From a virus: a DNA stretch of 64,000 nt. The translations under genes were made by a program, and so were the position numbers. Shown one piece after another: positions 50,077 to 59,600 of this stretch. The notes below the pieces were generated by a model that was not told the DNA's origin, did no database searches, and saw nothing but the letters and a program-made list of their open reading frames with translations. Where the stretch lies: the IMG/VR virus record IMGVR_UViG_3300008267_000003, positions 62,001 through 126,000 of that record. One strand, given 5' to 3'. Every line of letters begins with the position of its first letter. The first letter of the stretch is position 1.

Positions 50077-51430
50077 TGAGGAGTATGGCCGAAAGGCCAT
50101 TCCTTTTTTAAAGTCGGAGTACTTTCAAGAAAGAACTATACGAGCGCTATACGATAGTATCGATACGTTTGTAAAGCAGTATAACAAGTTTCCTAGTAAA
50201 GAAGCACTTGTTATTGAATTAGATAATGACAAATCAATAGCGAGTATCTTCAGTGATGTTGAATCGCTAGTAACTGATCTTGAAGATACTCCTTCAACCA
50301 ATCTCGAGTGGCTCTTAGACCAGACAGAGAAGTTCTGTCAGGATAAAGCAATTTATAATGCTATCATGAAGTCCATTCAGATCATCGATACGGACAAAGA
50401 TAATCATAGCAAGGGTGCTATACCTCAAATTCTATCTGACGCTCTTGCTGTATCTTTTGACTCCAACGTGGGTCATGATTTTTTAGAAGACTTTGAGTCT
50501 CGATATGACTTTTATCACAAGAAAGAAAAACGTGTTCCATTCGATCTGGATTACTTTAACAAGATTACTAAGGGAGGACTCCCAACTAAGACCCTTAATG
50601 TGGTACTTGCTGGTACTGGTGTTGGTAAGTCTCTCTTCATGTGTCATTGTGCTGCAGCTAACCTCTTTAAAGGACATAATGTTCTTTATATAACAATGGA
50701 AATGGCTGAGGAGCGTATTGCTGAACGTATTGATGCAAATATGCTTAATGTTACTGTCGATGAACTGGCACTGCTTCCTAAAGATTCTTATCAGAAGAAG
50801 ATTGATCGTGTTCGTGAGAAGACTAACGGTAAGTTAATAATTAAAGAATATCCTACAGCATCTGCTGGTGCCGGTCACATGAGACATTTGTTGAATGAGT
50901 TGAAACTTAAACGAAACTTCAAACCAGATATCATATACATTGATTATCTTAATATTTGTATTTCTTCGAGATTGAAATATGGTGCAAATGTCAACTCTTA
51001 TACATACATCAAGGCTATTGCAGAAGAGCTGAGAGGTCTTGCTGTTGAGTTTGATGTCCCGATCGTTACAGCTACACAGACTACTAGAAGCGGATTTACT
51101 AGTAGTGATCTGGGCCTTGAAGATACCAGTGAATCATTTGGCCTTCCAGCCACAGCTGACTTTATGATTGCATTGATAAGTTCAGAAGAGTTGCAGGACC
51201 TCAACCAATTCATGGTTAAGCAGCTTAAGAACCGCTTTAATGATCCAGGGACTCATAGAAGATTTGTTATAGGCGTTGACAGGTCTAAGATGAGACTGTA
51301 TGATGTAGAACAGACAGCACAAGAAGATGTGCTTGATGATGATACACCAGTATTCGATAAATCAGATTCCGGAATGAGAATCAAATCAGAAAAAGGTAAG
51401 TTTAAAGATGCTTTTAAATCGTTTAGTTAG
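50039..51430 (+). CDS. 41: Replicative DNA helicase gp41
   Basis: 463 residues (T4: 475), DnaB family. Walker A AGTGVGKSLFM lies near 191-201, Walker B PDIIYIDYLN near 296-305, and the QTTRSG motif near 347. It acts with primase at the fork. Confidence 0.95.
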   Translation: MIEKLILSNLLSNEEYGRKAIPFLKSEYFQERTIRALYDSIDTFVKQYNKFPSKEALVIELDNDKSIASIFSDVESLVTDLEDTPSTNLEWLLDQTEKFCQDKAIYNAIMKSIQIIDTDKDNHSKGAIPQILSDALAVSFDSNVGHDFLEDFESRYDFYHKKEKRVPFDLDYFNKITKGGLPTKTLNVVLAGTGVGKSLFMCHCAAANLFKGHNVLYITMEMAEERIAERIDANMLNVTVDELALLPKDSYQKKIDRVREKTNGKLIIKEYPTASAGAGHMRHLLNELKLKRNFKPDIIYIDYLNICISSRLKYGANVNSYTYIKAIAEELRGLAVEFDVPIVTATQTTRSGFTSSDLGLEDTSESFGLPATADFMIALISSEELQDLNQFMVKQLKNRFNDPGTHRRFVIGVDRSKMRLYDVEQTAQEDVLDDDTPVFDKSDSGMRIKSEKGKFKDAFKSFS

Positions 51431-51596
51431 CATATTCTGGTTTCTGATTATGTTCACAATAGTATTCTCCATATCAACTTTCTTTCTAACAGTTAACCAT
51501 GTCATTAGTTATGTTAGCAGGTTGTTTGATTTACCTATGGTTGTAATCTATACGATGATAGAAAGACAAAATGAGGCTGAGGACGAGAAAGTTTAA
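51408..51596 (+). CDS. Small membrane protein, 62 aa
   Basis: ATG 51408 overlaps the end of gene 41. The first 35 residues are hydrophobic (IFWFLIMFTIVFSISTFFLT), then an acidic tail. Its 3' end overlaps the SprT-like gene by 26 bases. Confidence 0.5.
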   Translation: MLLNRLVSIFWFLIMFTIVFSISTFFLTVNHVISYVSRLFDLPMVVIYTMIERQNEAEDEKV

Positions 51597-52047
51597 TAAT
51601 CGAAAGCTATCCAGTATACTTCGAACAGCAACTAAATTTTATATTCAACACCTACTTCCAAACTATAAACACAGTCTTTTCAAAATTGACATAATTGGTG
51701 TAAAAAATTTAGAAGCGGATGGTACATTCGAGAAAATATCAACGAACAGATATACTATAGAGCTGAGGACTGATTTAGATATACAAATAATGCTACTAAC
51801 GCTTGCTCATGAATTGGTTCACCTTAAACAATATGCAACCAATGAATTGAGAAGCCGGGTGGTTGCTGGCCAGCTTGTTGATATATGGAAAGGCAAGCGG
51901 TACAGGAATCTCAAATACGATGACCAACCGTGGGAGATAGAAGCGTTACAAAAAGAACAAGATTTGTTCGAAGATTTCATATCCGAGTGTTATGCGTCTG
52001 GAAAATTGATAAATAAGCTAGTGAAACTGCGCGGTTTCACCCGTTGA
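51571..52047 (+). CDS. SprT-like zinc metalloprotease domain protein
   Basis: 158 residues with AHELVHLKQYA near 88-98, giving HExxH, and an acidic helix (EDFISECYAS) that could supply the third ligand region. SprT-like proteins of this size occur in many marine phages; the substrate is unknown. Confidence 0.72.
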   Translation: MRLRTRKFNNRKLSSILRTATKFYIQHLLPNYKHSLFKIDIIGVKNLEADGTFEKISTNRYTIELRTDLDIQIMLLTLAHELVHLKQYATNELRSRVVAGQLVDIWKGKRYRNLKYDDQPWEIEALQKEQDLFEDFISECYASGKLINKLVKLRGFTR

Positions 52048-52072
52048 CCTAATTCCCACTTTCCATTATAGT
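52044..52072 (+). promoter_or_regulatory. Sigma70-type promoter
   Basis: TTGACC at 52044-52049, a 17-base spacer and TATAGT at 52067-52072, 29 bases before the exported peptidase gene. Confidence 0.8.
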
Positions 52073-52100
52073 AATAATACATTACTAACTCGGAGCTTCT

Positions 52101-52604
52101 ATGTCTAAGACTTTTGTTGCTATTTTAGCAATGTATTTTATTTTTGTGATTAGCAATGACCCAGCAGAGAAACGTGCAGTAATCCAGCCCGCGCAGACGT
52201 TATCTCCTGATATGATGAATCTACTATCAACAGCTAAGAAGTATACTAACTATCAGGGAACTCTTAGTCTACCGCACGTCAGCGAGGTTTCTCAGAAAAA
52301 GCTAGAGGAGATGTACTGCAATAACCGTCCTCGCTGTCCAGTATCTGCTCTTTACTTCCAAGGTCAGATATTCTACAGTGACCGTCTAGATATGCAGGAC
52401 TTGTTATCACGTTCTATCCTCCTCCATGAGTTCGTACACCACGTACAGAATGAAAGACACGGTGATACATACGATTGTGATATGTGGAAAGCAAAAGAGT
52501 TAGAAGCATACAAAATACAAGCTCAGTTTCTTAGGAAACATGGATATAATGACCAAATCATTCGCGATGTTGTAAAGACATTGAGATGCCCTATTAAAGG
52601 ATAA
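52101..52604 (+). CDS. Exported or membrane-anchored HExxH peptidase-like protein
   Basis: 167 residues. The N-terminal hydrophobic segment (TFVAILAMYFIFVIS) is a signal or anchor. LLHEFVHHVQ near 114-123 gives the HExxH metal motif and a Glu-rich helix (KAKELEAYKIQAQF) follows. Four Cys in the mature part could form disulfides. It likely acts in the periplasm. Confidence 0.65.
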   Translation: MSKTFVAILAMYFIFVISNDPAEKRAVIQPAQTLSPDMMNLLSTAKKYTNYQGTLSLPHVSEVSQKKLEEMYCNNRPRCPVSALYFQGQIFYSDRLDMQDLLSRSILLHEFVHHVQNERHGDTYDCDMWKAKELEAYKIQAQFLRKHGYNDQIIRDVVKTLRCPIKG

Positions 52605-52606
52605 GC

Positions 52607-53176
52607 ATGACAAATAAAGTGAGTGAAACCACTGCAGCTACAGCGCAAGATGATGTTGATTTGCTATTATATAAATCTGGATCGTTTTATCTTTCCGGTG
52701 ACATCGATGAACATTCTGTTTCAGATTGCATAAAGTGGATACTGGCTGAAAATATGGCCAACCGTCATACGCATCTGAACTTGTACATAAACAGTCTTGG
52801 TGGTGACCTATACCAGGCTTTTGGTCTTATTGACCTGATAAAAGCTAGTAGAATTCCTGTACACACAATAGGCGTAGGTAGTTTGATGAGTGCTGCATTT
52901 CTTATCTTTATTTCTGGTTCAAAAGGCAATCGAATTATGACTAAAAATACTAGCGTCATGTCTCACCAGTTCTCAACCTATTATGAGGGTAAAGAACACG
53001 ACGTTAAAGCTTCAGAAAAAGAAACTAGATATATTAAGCAGCGTATGTTAGATGTTATTAAACAAAGCTGTACAATGGACGAGAGAATGATAAAGCGAAA
53101 GCTACTTCCACCATCCGATGTCTGGCTATCTGCAGATGAATGCGTGGAGTTAGGTGTAGCAGATGCAATCTTCTAG
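52607..53176 (+). CDS. clpP: ClpP-like protease
   Basis: 189 residues. The ClpP core reads INSLGGDLYQAFGLIDLI, the Ser nucleophile lies in GSLMSAAFLI near residue 94, the His in SVMSHQF near 119, and a late Asp in the PPSDVWLSADE segment may complete the triad. No partner ATPase lies nearby, so it may pair with host ClpX or ClpA, or act alone. A terminator follows. Confidence 0.85.
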   Translation: MTNKVSETTAATAQDDVDLLLYKSGSFYLSGDIDEHSVSDCIKWILAENMANRHTHLNLYINSLGGDLYQAFGLIDLIKASRIPVHTIGVGSLMSAAFLIFISGSKGNRIMTKNTSVMSHQFSTYYEGKEHDVKASEKETRYIKQRMLDVIKQSCTMDERMIKRKLLPPSDVWLSADECVELGVADAIF

Positions 53177-53184
53177 TAAAATTG

Positions 53185-53207
53185 ACCCACTTCGGTGGGT
53201 TTTTTTA
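53185..53207 (+). terminator. Intrinsic terminator after the clpP-like gene
   Basis: ACCCAC / GTGGGT (53185-53190 with 53195-53200) with a TTCG loop and seven T residues. Confidence 0.9.
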
Positions 53208-53210
53208 TGA

Positions 53211-53218
53211 TATAAATA
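53211..53218 (+). promoter_or_regulatory. T4-type late promoter of the internal-protein cassette
   Basis: Exact TATAAATA, 25 bases before the 53243 start and just after a terminator. Confidence 0.78.
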
Positions 53219-53242
53219 GAAGATAATGTTACGGAGTATGCA

Positions 53243-54253
53243 ATGAAATCATTTTTTCAATTCATTTTAGAATCAGTTTTAGTTGAGAAAGCACCTACAC
53301 CATCAACAGGTGCTCTCGAAGCAGCTAATAAAACAAACACAGCATTCGGAGATGCTTATGAGACAGCAACTGTCCTTCTTCTTCATAATAATACAGCTGC
53401 CCAGCATAATAAAGATAAAAACTACCTAGCTTCCATTGAGCATGTGAAACAAAAACATGAAAAAGCTATGGCCAGTCTGCCTTCTAATAAAGCAGGTGAT
53501 GCGCTCACGTTTGCAAGACGATCAGTGCATGCATATCTTGGAACACTATCGCATCAGGGCATTACTCAAGATCATATACATGAGGTTCATCATACAAGCC
53601 AAGGTATCAGTTCACATTTAGGTAAAACAGTCGATAGAGCAAGTAATCCTCACGATCTGTTAATAAAGGGTTCTAAAGATGGTAAATCTTTCATGCACGG
53701 TGCATCTCTCAAAGCTAAATCAGGTACTGCATCAAACAATTCAGTAGCTGCTTTTGAAAGAGCAAGTAATGCAGGTGATTCAAAACTTGGAGTAAAGACT
53801 AATATTTCTAAGCATTGGGAAGAAGGTAAGAAGAATGCTGGGTTGGTTGGTAAGACTGCTAAAGCGATAAAAGAACTACGCCATGATCCAGAAGTCAAAG
53901 AAGCTAATAGAAAAACTCAAAATGCATCAGCTGGTACACATGCAGAGGATTTTAACAACGCTAGTCACGAGGCTAAGCAGAAACACATGCTACACTTCTT
54001 AAAAGCAAATCCAATCCTTCCATACCATTATGTTGTTGGTAATAAGGGTACATCAACACCTATCAAAACACATCCAGCTGTTCAAGCTATCCACAATTCC
54101 AAATCATTAACTGCCACTACAAAGAACAATGTAGTTCATTTCCACAATGAAAAAGGTGAACACATTGCTTCTGCTGAGCATAGAACAACTCATGGACCTT
54201 TTGTGAGTCCACAAGTTAATTTTAAATTTGGAACAATGAAAGCTGCAAAATAA
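53243..54253 (+). CDS. Putative packaged nuclease-like protein with capsid-targeting N-terminus
   Basis: 336 residues. The start MKSFFQFILESVLVEKA resembles the T4 internal-protein targeting peptide, which gp21 removes. In the mature part, DLLIKG near 137 and GASLKAKSG near 153-161 could be the D and xxK halves of a PD-(D/E)XK nuclease site; this is only a motif reading. Late expression is supported by the promoter at 53211. Confidence 0.6.
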   Translation: MKSFFQFILESVLVEKAPTPSTGALEAANKTNTAFGDAYETATVLLLHNNTAAQHNKDKNYLASIEHVKQKHEKAMASLPSNKAGDALTFARRSVHAYLGTLSHQGITQDHIHEVHHTSQGISSHLGKTVDRASNPHDLLIKGSKDGKSFMHGASLKAKSGTASNNSVAAFERASNAGDSKLGVKTNISKHWEEGKKNAGLVGKTAKAIKELRHDPEVKEANRKTQNASAGTHAEDFNNASHEAKQKHMLHFLKANPILPYHYVVGNKGTSTPIKTHPAVQAIHNSKSLTATTKNNVVHFHNEKGEHIASAEHRTTHGPFVSPQVNFKFGTMKAAK

Positions 54254-55419
54254 TGCGTCATATATTCTATCTACTGAAAGAATCAGCAGCCAACGAAGAG
54301 AAGTTAAAGCATCTTGAGCATGCAGAAGACCATCCTATCAACGCTGGTGTTGATGGATACAAACATGCTGTCAACACTCTTACCGCTGTACATAAAACAC
54401 TCACAGGTCAAAAGGGTGGTGCTGATCTAATGACCAAATATGATGGCAGTCCGAGTATTGTATTTGGACATCATCCACAGACTGGTAAGTTCTTTGTTGC
54501 ATCCAAATCTGCGTTCAACAAAGATCCAAAGATTAACTATACTGACGAAGACATTGAAACTAATCATGGTCATGCTCCTGGTCTAGTATCTAAACTAAAG
54601 ACCGCACTAGCCCATCTTCCAAAAGTTAGCCCTCAGAAAGGCGTCTTTCAAGGAGATGTGATGCATACATCTGAGGATGTGGAAGAGAAGGGTGGTAAGG
54701 TTCACTTTAAACCAAATCTAATTAAGTACTCTACACCAGCCGACTCAGCAGAAGGTAAGAAGATTAAGAACTCCAAGATTGGTGTTTATGTCCATACAGG
54801 ATATGAGGGTGGTGATGTTGAGTCCATGAAAGCAAACTATACTCCAAATCTTTCTGGTTTTGCTAACCACGACAGTGTCCATATGATGAAATGGGGATAT
54901 GACACAAAGAATTCAGACTATAATGAAGATGCTCAGAAGCAATTTAAAAGACATTTAGAAGATGCAACGGATGTTGGTAAGAAACTAAAACCTAAAGATT
55001 ATGCAGCTATTGAACCTCACACCGAACATATAAAAACTTACATCAACAAGACAGTAAGAGATGATTCAACCCCTACTGCAGAAGGTTTGTATGATCATGT
55101 CAGAGACCAGCATGAAAAGGGTATTGAAAAGGTCAAAACTCAAAAAGCAAAAGATCAAAAGACTCAAGCAATGAATACGCAGCTAGGTCATATAAGAGCT
55201 AACACTGAGGCTATCAGCAATGTGTTTGCAATGCATCATCACCTACAGAAAGCAAAGGATGTATTAGTCAATGCTATGTCTCATGGCCAAGACTTCGAAC
55301 ATCATATTGGTGATACAAAAACAAAACCAGAAGGATTTGTTGCTGTTGTAAATAATAGACCAACTAAGCTGGTTGATAGAAACGAGTTTAGTAAACAGAA
55401 TTTCTTAGCGAGACAATAA
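54253..55419 (+). CDS. KxDG-type covalent nucleotidyltransferase (RNA-ligase-like)
   Basis: 388 residues. MTKYDGSPSIVFG near 60-72 holds K62-x-D-G, the lysine-adenylation motif of ligases. A GVFQGDVMH strand (motif III-like), EGFVAVV near 360-366 (motif IV) and TKLV with K372 (motif V) complete the set. The short leader MRHIFYLLKESA suggests packaging in the head. The start overlaps the previous stop (TAATG). A polynucleotide ligase or repair role is inferred. Confidence 0.65.
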   Translation: MRHIFYLLKESAANEEKLKHLEHAEDHPINAGVDGYKHAVNTLTAVHKTLTGQKGGADLMTKYDGSPSIVFGHHPQTGKFFVASKSAFNKDPKINYTDEDIETNHGHAPGLVSKLKTALAHLPKVSPQKGVFQGDVMHTSEDVEEKGGKVHFKPNLIKYSTPADSAEGKKIKNSKIGVYVHTGYEGGDVESMKANYTPNLSGFANHDSVHMMKWGYDTKNSDYNEDAQKQFKRHLEDATDVGKKLKPKDYAAIEPHTEHIKTYINKTVRDDSTPTAEGLYDHVRDQHEKGIEKVKTQKAKDQKTQAMNTQLGHIRANTEAISNVFAMHHHLQKAKDVLVNAMSHGQDFEHHIGDTKTKPEGFVAVVNNRPTKLVDRNEFSKQNFLARQ

Positions 55420-56024
55420 TGAAAAGATTCTCTCAATTCATAGCTGAGGCAGTGCAGAAGAAAGCATTGCATGTTTTTGATATTGATGATACTCTTATGC
55501 ATACAACGGCAAAGATCCACGTTAAGGACCCTCAAGGTAAGGTAGTAAAGACTCTTACAAATCAAGAGTTTAACGATCATAAGCTACCTGCAGGACACAG
55601 CTACGACTTTGGTGAATTCAGAAACGCTGAGAAGTTTAATAAAGAGTCTAAGCCAATGCCGCACATGATCAACCATGTGAAGAAGCTGACATCTGATCCA
55701 AGCAATCATGTTATATTTAATACAGCACGTGCTAACTTTGATGATAAGAATACTTTCTTGCATACCTTCAAGAAGCATGGTATTAATATGAACAAGATTC
55801 ATGTTATCAGAGCAGGTAACCTCAATAAAGAGGGTGCCCCTGCTGAGAAGAAAGCTGTAGTCATTCACGGCTACATAAAGAAGCACAAGTACAATGATGT
55901 CCATATGTACGACGATAGCAAGACTAATCTAAAGTCTTTTGTTGGATTAAAACAGGCTCATCCAAACACAACATTCCATGCTCATCACGTTGAGGGTGAG
56001 AATGTAACAACGAAGGTAGTATAA
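55419..56024 (+). CDS. HAD-family phosphatase with capsid-targeting N-terminus
   Basis: 201 residues. MKRFSQFIAEAVQKKA is very close to the T4 internal protein III leader, with the gp21-type site IAEA. HVFDIDDTLMHT at 18-29 supplies the two catalytic Asp (D21, D23); FNTARANF is motif II and MYDDSKTN motif IV. It resembles the phosphatase half of polynucleotide kinase-phosphatases. Its last base is shared with the next start. Confidence 0.75.
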   Translation: MKRFSQFIAEAVQKKALHVFDIDDTLMHTTAKIHVKDPQGKVVKTLTNQEFNDHKLPAGHSYDFGEFRNAEKFNKESKPMPHMINHVKKLTSDPSNHVIFNTARANFDDKNTFLHTFKKHGINMNKIHVIRAGNLNKEGAPAEKKAVVIHGYIKKHKYNDVHMYDDSKTNLKSFVGLKQAHPNTTFHAHHVEGENVTTKVV

Positions 56025-56632
56025 TGAAAAGATTTACCAATTTCCTCCTAGAAGGAAAAGATAAGACTGCGGTTCTACTATTTGGTAGAATGAATCCCAT
56101 TACTAGTGGTCATGAGGAGAACGTAGAAGCTGCCCATGATCTGGCAAACTCTCATGATGGCCACCTTCATGTTGTTGCTAGTGGTTCACATGATGAGAAA
56201 AAGAATCCTCTTTCACCAGAACAAAAGCAAAAACATTTGCAGCGTGCATTCGGACACTTAGACAGTACAACAATTACTACAGCATCTAAATCAAAACCAA
56301 CAATCATGCATCATGCATCTGATATTGCTAAGACAGGTGTTAAGCATCTAGTGATTGCTGGTGGTAGTGACAGGGCAGAGGAGTATAAAACGTTGCTCAA
56401 TAAGTATAATGGAGTCAAAGGAAAAGCTCATGGTGAGTATCACTTTGATTCAATTACAGTAAAGAATACCGGTGAACGTAAGGCTGGTGTTAGTGGTACT
56501 GATATGAGAAATCATGCTTCAGGTGGTAACTACGGTAAGTTCAAAGCTGGACTTCCAAGTAAAATCAAGAAGAATGAGAAGTACTCAAGAGATATGTACA
56601 ATGATGTAAGATCGGGAATGAATATTAAATGA
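56024..56632 (+). CDS. Cytidylyltransferase-like protein with capsid-targeting N-terminus
   Basis: 202 residues. The leader MKRFTNFLLEGKDK is followed at once by AVLLFGRMNPITSGH (16-30), the nucleotide-binding motif of NMN/pantetheine-phosphate adenylyltransferases, and a late GVSGTDMR matches the ISSTxxR motif. The substrate is unknown. It ends in a 4-base overlap with the fibre gene. Confidence 0.75.
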   Translation: MKRFTNFLLEGKDKTAVLLFGRMNPITSGHEENVEAAHDLANSHDGHLHVVASGSHDEKKNPLSPEQKQKHLQRAFGHLDSTTITTASKSKPTIMHHASDIAKTGVKHLVIAGGSDRAEEYKTLLNKYNGVKGKAHGEYHFDSITVKNTGERKAGVSGTDMRNHASGGNYGKFKAGLPSKIKKNEKYSRDMYNDVRSGMNIK

Positions 56633-59600
56633 CTACAAAGATCACTGCTGATAACATTGAGCAAACTACACTTGCCACACTTTCAGGTGGTCCAGCAATT
56701 GCTAATATTCAGATTGCAAATTCATCATACGGTCTATTAGATGATACTGCTGTGAATACAGCTGGTGGCTATGTGGTAATTAATGGAACTAAGTTTTCGA
56801 ATGGATGTTCTGTCCTTATAGGTAACACTGTAGCTACAACTGTTACGTTTGTATCAGCTACTCAGGTTAGAGCTCAGGTACCTGCAAAGGTTGGAGCTTC
56901 ATATGTGGTGTATGTGACTAATCCGGATGGTGGTACTGCTATTGCAGTAAACGGTCTTACATATAGTAACACTCCTGTTTGGGCTACAAATAGTACATTG
57001 ACCCCGGGTGCTGTTGATGAGGCTATTAGTATTAATTTATCTGCCCCTTCAGATTCCAACGTTGTTTATTCTGTTGCTGCAGGTAGCTCGCTTCCATCTG
57101 GTGTGTCATTAGCTTCAAATGGATTGTTGAGCGGCACTATCACTGGTATATCAGAAGAAACCACTTATAACTTTACCGTGGATGCGATCGACGTTGAACT
57201 ACAGGATACGTCTAGATCATTTAGCATAACTATTATAGCTGGTGATCAATACTACAAAAACACAACATTACATTTGAATGGTGAAACAGCATCTAATACA
57301 TGGATCATAGATGCTAGTACTAATAAGTTTCCAATCACCGTTGCTGGTGATACTAAGCCCGTAGGATTTAGTCCATATGAAACTATTTGGAGTAATTATT
57401 TTGATGGTGCCGGGGATGACTTAACGATCCCTACGAACTCGGCTTTCACTTACGGTACTGGAGATTTTACCATAGAAATGTGGGTGTATATAACAGCCAA
57501 TCCAGGCGATTACGCTTATTTTTATGCCCAAGGGCCTAACACAACTGCGTCTATGTGTTTATATATTCAAAGTGGGAAATTCAATGTTTGGAACGGATCC
57601 AACATTATTGTTGGATCAACATCATATTCACTGAACAGGTGGTATCACGTTGCGTTAAGTAGATCGGGAACATCTTTAAAATTGTTTTTGAATGGTGTTG
57701 AAGATGGATCTGCAACAAATAGTAGTAATATAACAACCGGGTCTACATATGGTTCAACCATCGGTCGTTGGGTAGAAATTGTAGATAATCGTTATTTCAC
57801 TGGATACATCTCAAATGCTCGTGTCGTTAAAGGCACTGCACTCTACACAGCAAACTTCACTCCACCAACCTCACCATTAACCGCAATCACAAACACCAGT
57901 TTATTAACCTGTCAAAGTAATAGATTAAGAGATGCTAGCACAAATAATTTTACAATTACAAGAAACGGTGATGTATCAGTAAGTAATTTTGGTCCTTTTG
58001 TCGAAACTGATTTAATTACTGGTAGTGCATTTTTTGATGGCACAGGGGATTATTTAAATGCAGGTACTACTCAACTTTGGACTCCTGCTAATAGTTTTAC
58101 TGTAGAAAGCTGGTTTTATATTACTTCTTTTGGTGGTAACACTAGAGGGCTTTTTGCTAAAGATGCTGGTACCTCAGGTTCCTCTAGAGGCATATCGATT
58201 TACGTAAACACAAATGGATCGGTAACTGTATTTTATTCATCATCTGGATCAGACGAATTATCTGCAACTTCTGTTTCTTCTGGTTTAGTAACAGTTAATC
58301 AATGGTATCATTTTGCTTTTGTCAAAAACGGAAGTAGTTGCACTCTTTATTTAAATGGATCTTCAGTATTATCCTTCACTTCAGCAACTATTGCGTGTCC
58401 CGTATCTCCATCAAATTTAATCGGTGCGTTTACAAATGGATCAACTGCTTTAAATATGCTAGGGTATATGAGTGATTTTAGATTGGTTTCAAACACAGCA
58501 GTCTACACTTCAAACTTTACACCACCAACCACACCATTAACTGCAATTGCAAACACAAGTTTACTCACACTACAATCTCGTATTGGCGAAAACAATAATC
58601 GTTTTGTTGATACTTCTGGATTGAATAATATTATCACTAGAAACGGTAATACAACACAAGGTACATTTAGTCCATATCAAAGAGGTGGTTGGAGTGGTTA
58701 TTTTACGGGATCATCAACAAGTTACATATCGACACCATCGACAACATTATTAAATCAAGGACAAACATACACTGTACAGTGTTGGATATATCCAACATCA
58801 TTTACAACATCAACTAGCGCTGTTCGTAGAATGTATCTGTTTGTTAAGGGTGTTATTTACGCAGGTTTATCAATACATAGTGACGGAACATTAGGTTGGT
58901 ATGGTTGGCCTACTCCTGGTGGAATGATAGCTACTTCAGCGGCAGGAACAATCACAACTAATTCTTGGCAGCATGTTGCACTCGTTGTTAATCCCGGCAA
59001 CTATATTAAGTTATTTAAAAATGGTGTAGAAGTAGGAACAGCGAGTTATACTGCTGCAGGCGCAGATGGATCAGCGATAATAATAGGGCATGGTGATACA
59101 GGTCAAGGTACCGATGGATTCATTGGATATATTAGTAATTTTAAGATAACCCAATCAGCATTAACCGGTGGTCAATTGGATTATTCCACCACACCAACAA
59201 TTTCCTCACCAACAGGATCCTCGTTATTAACATTGCAAACGAATCAATTCAATGATACAAGCAACTATAATTTATCTATAACACCAGCCGCAGCTGCATC
59301 AGTACAACCATTTAGTCCATTCAAAACGCATACGATAACAGCTAATACTCTTAGTGTTTTTTTTAATGGTACTGGAGACTTTTTAAGTGTTCCTGTAAAT
59401 ACTGCTTTTCAATTTGGAACTGGAGATTTTACAATTGAATGCTGGTGGTATCCGACAAGTTTAGCAACATTCCAACCTTTGATTTATCATACTGATGACA
59501 GCGGCGTTGCTGGAACAGGAGAGTATGTATTAGTTTATAATACAACTTTAGGAATGAGGTTTTATATAAACGGTGGAACAACAACAATAACACAAGGAAA

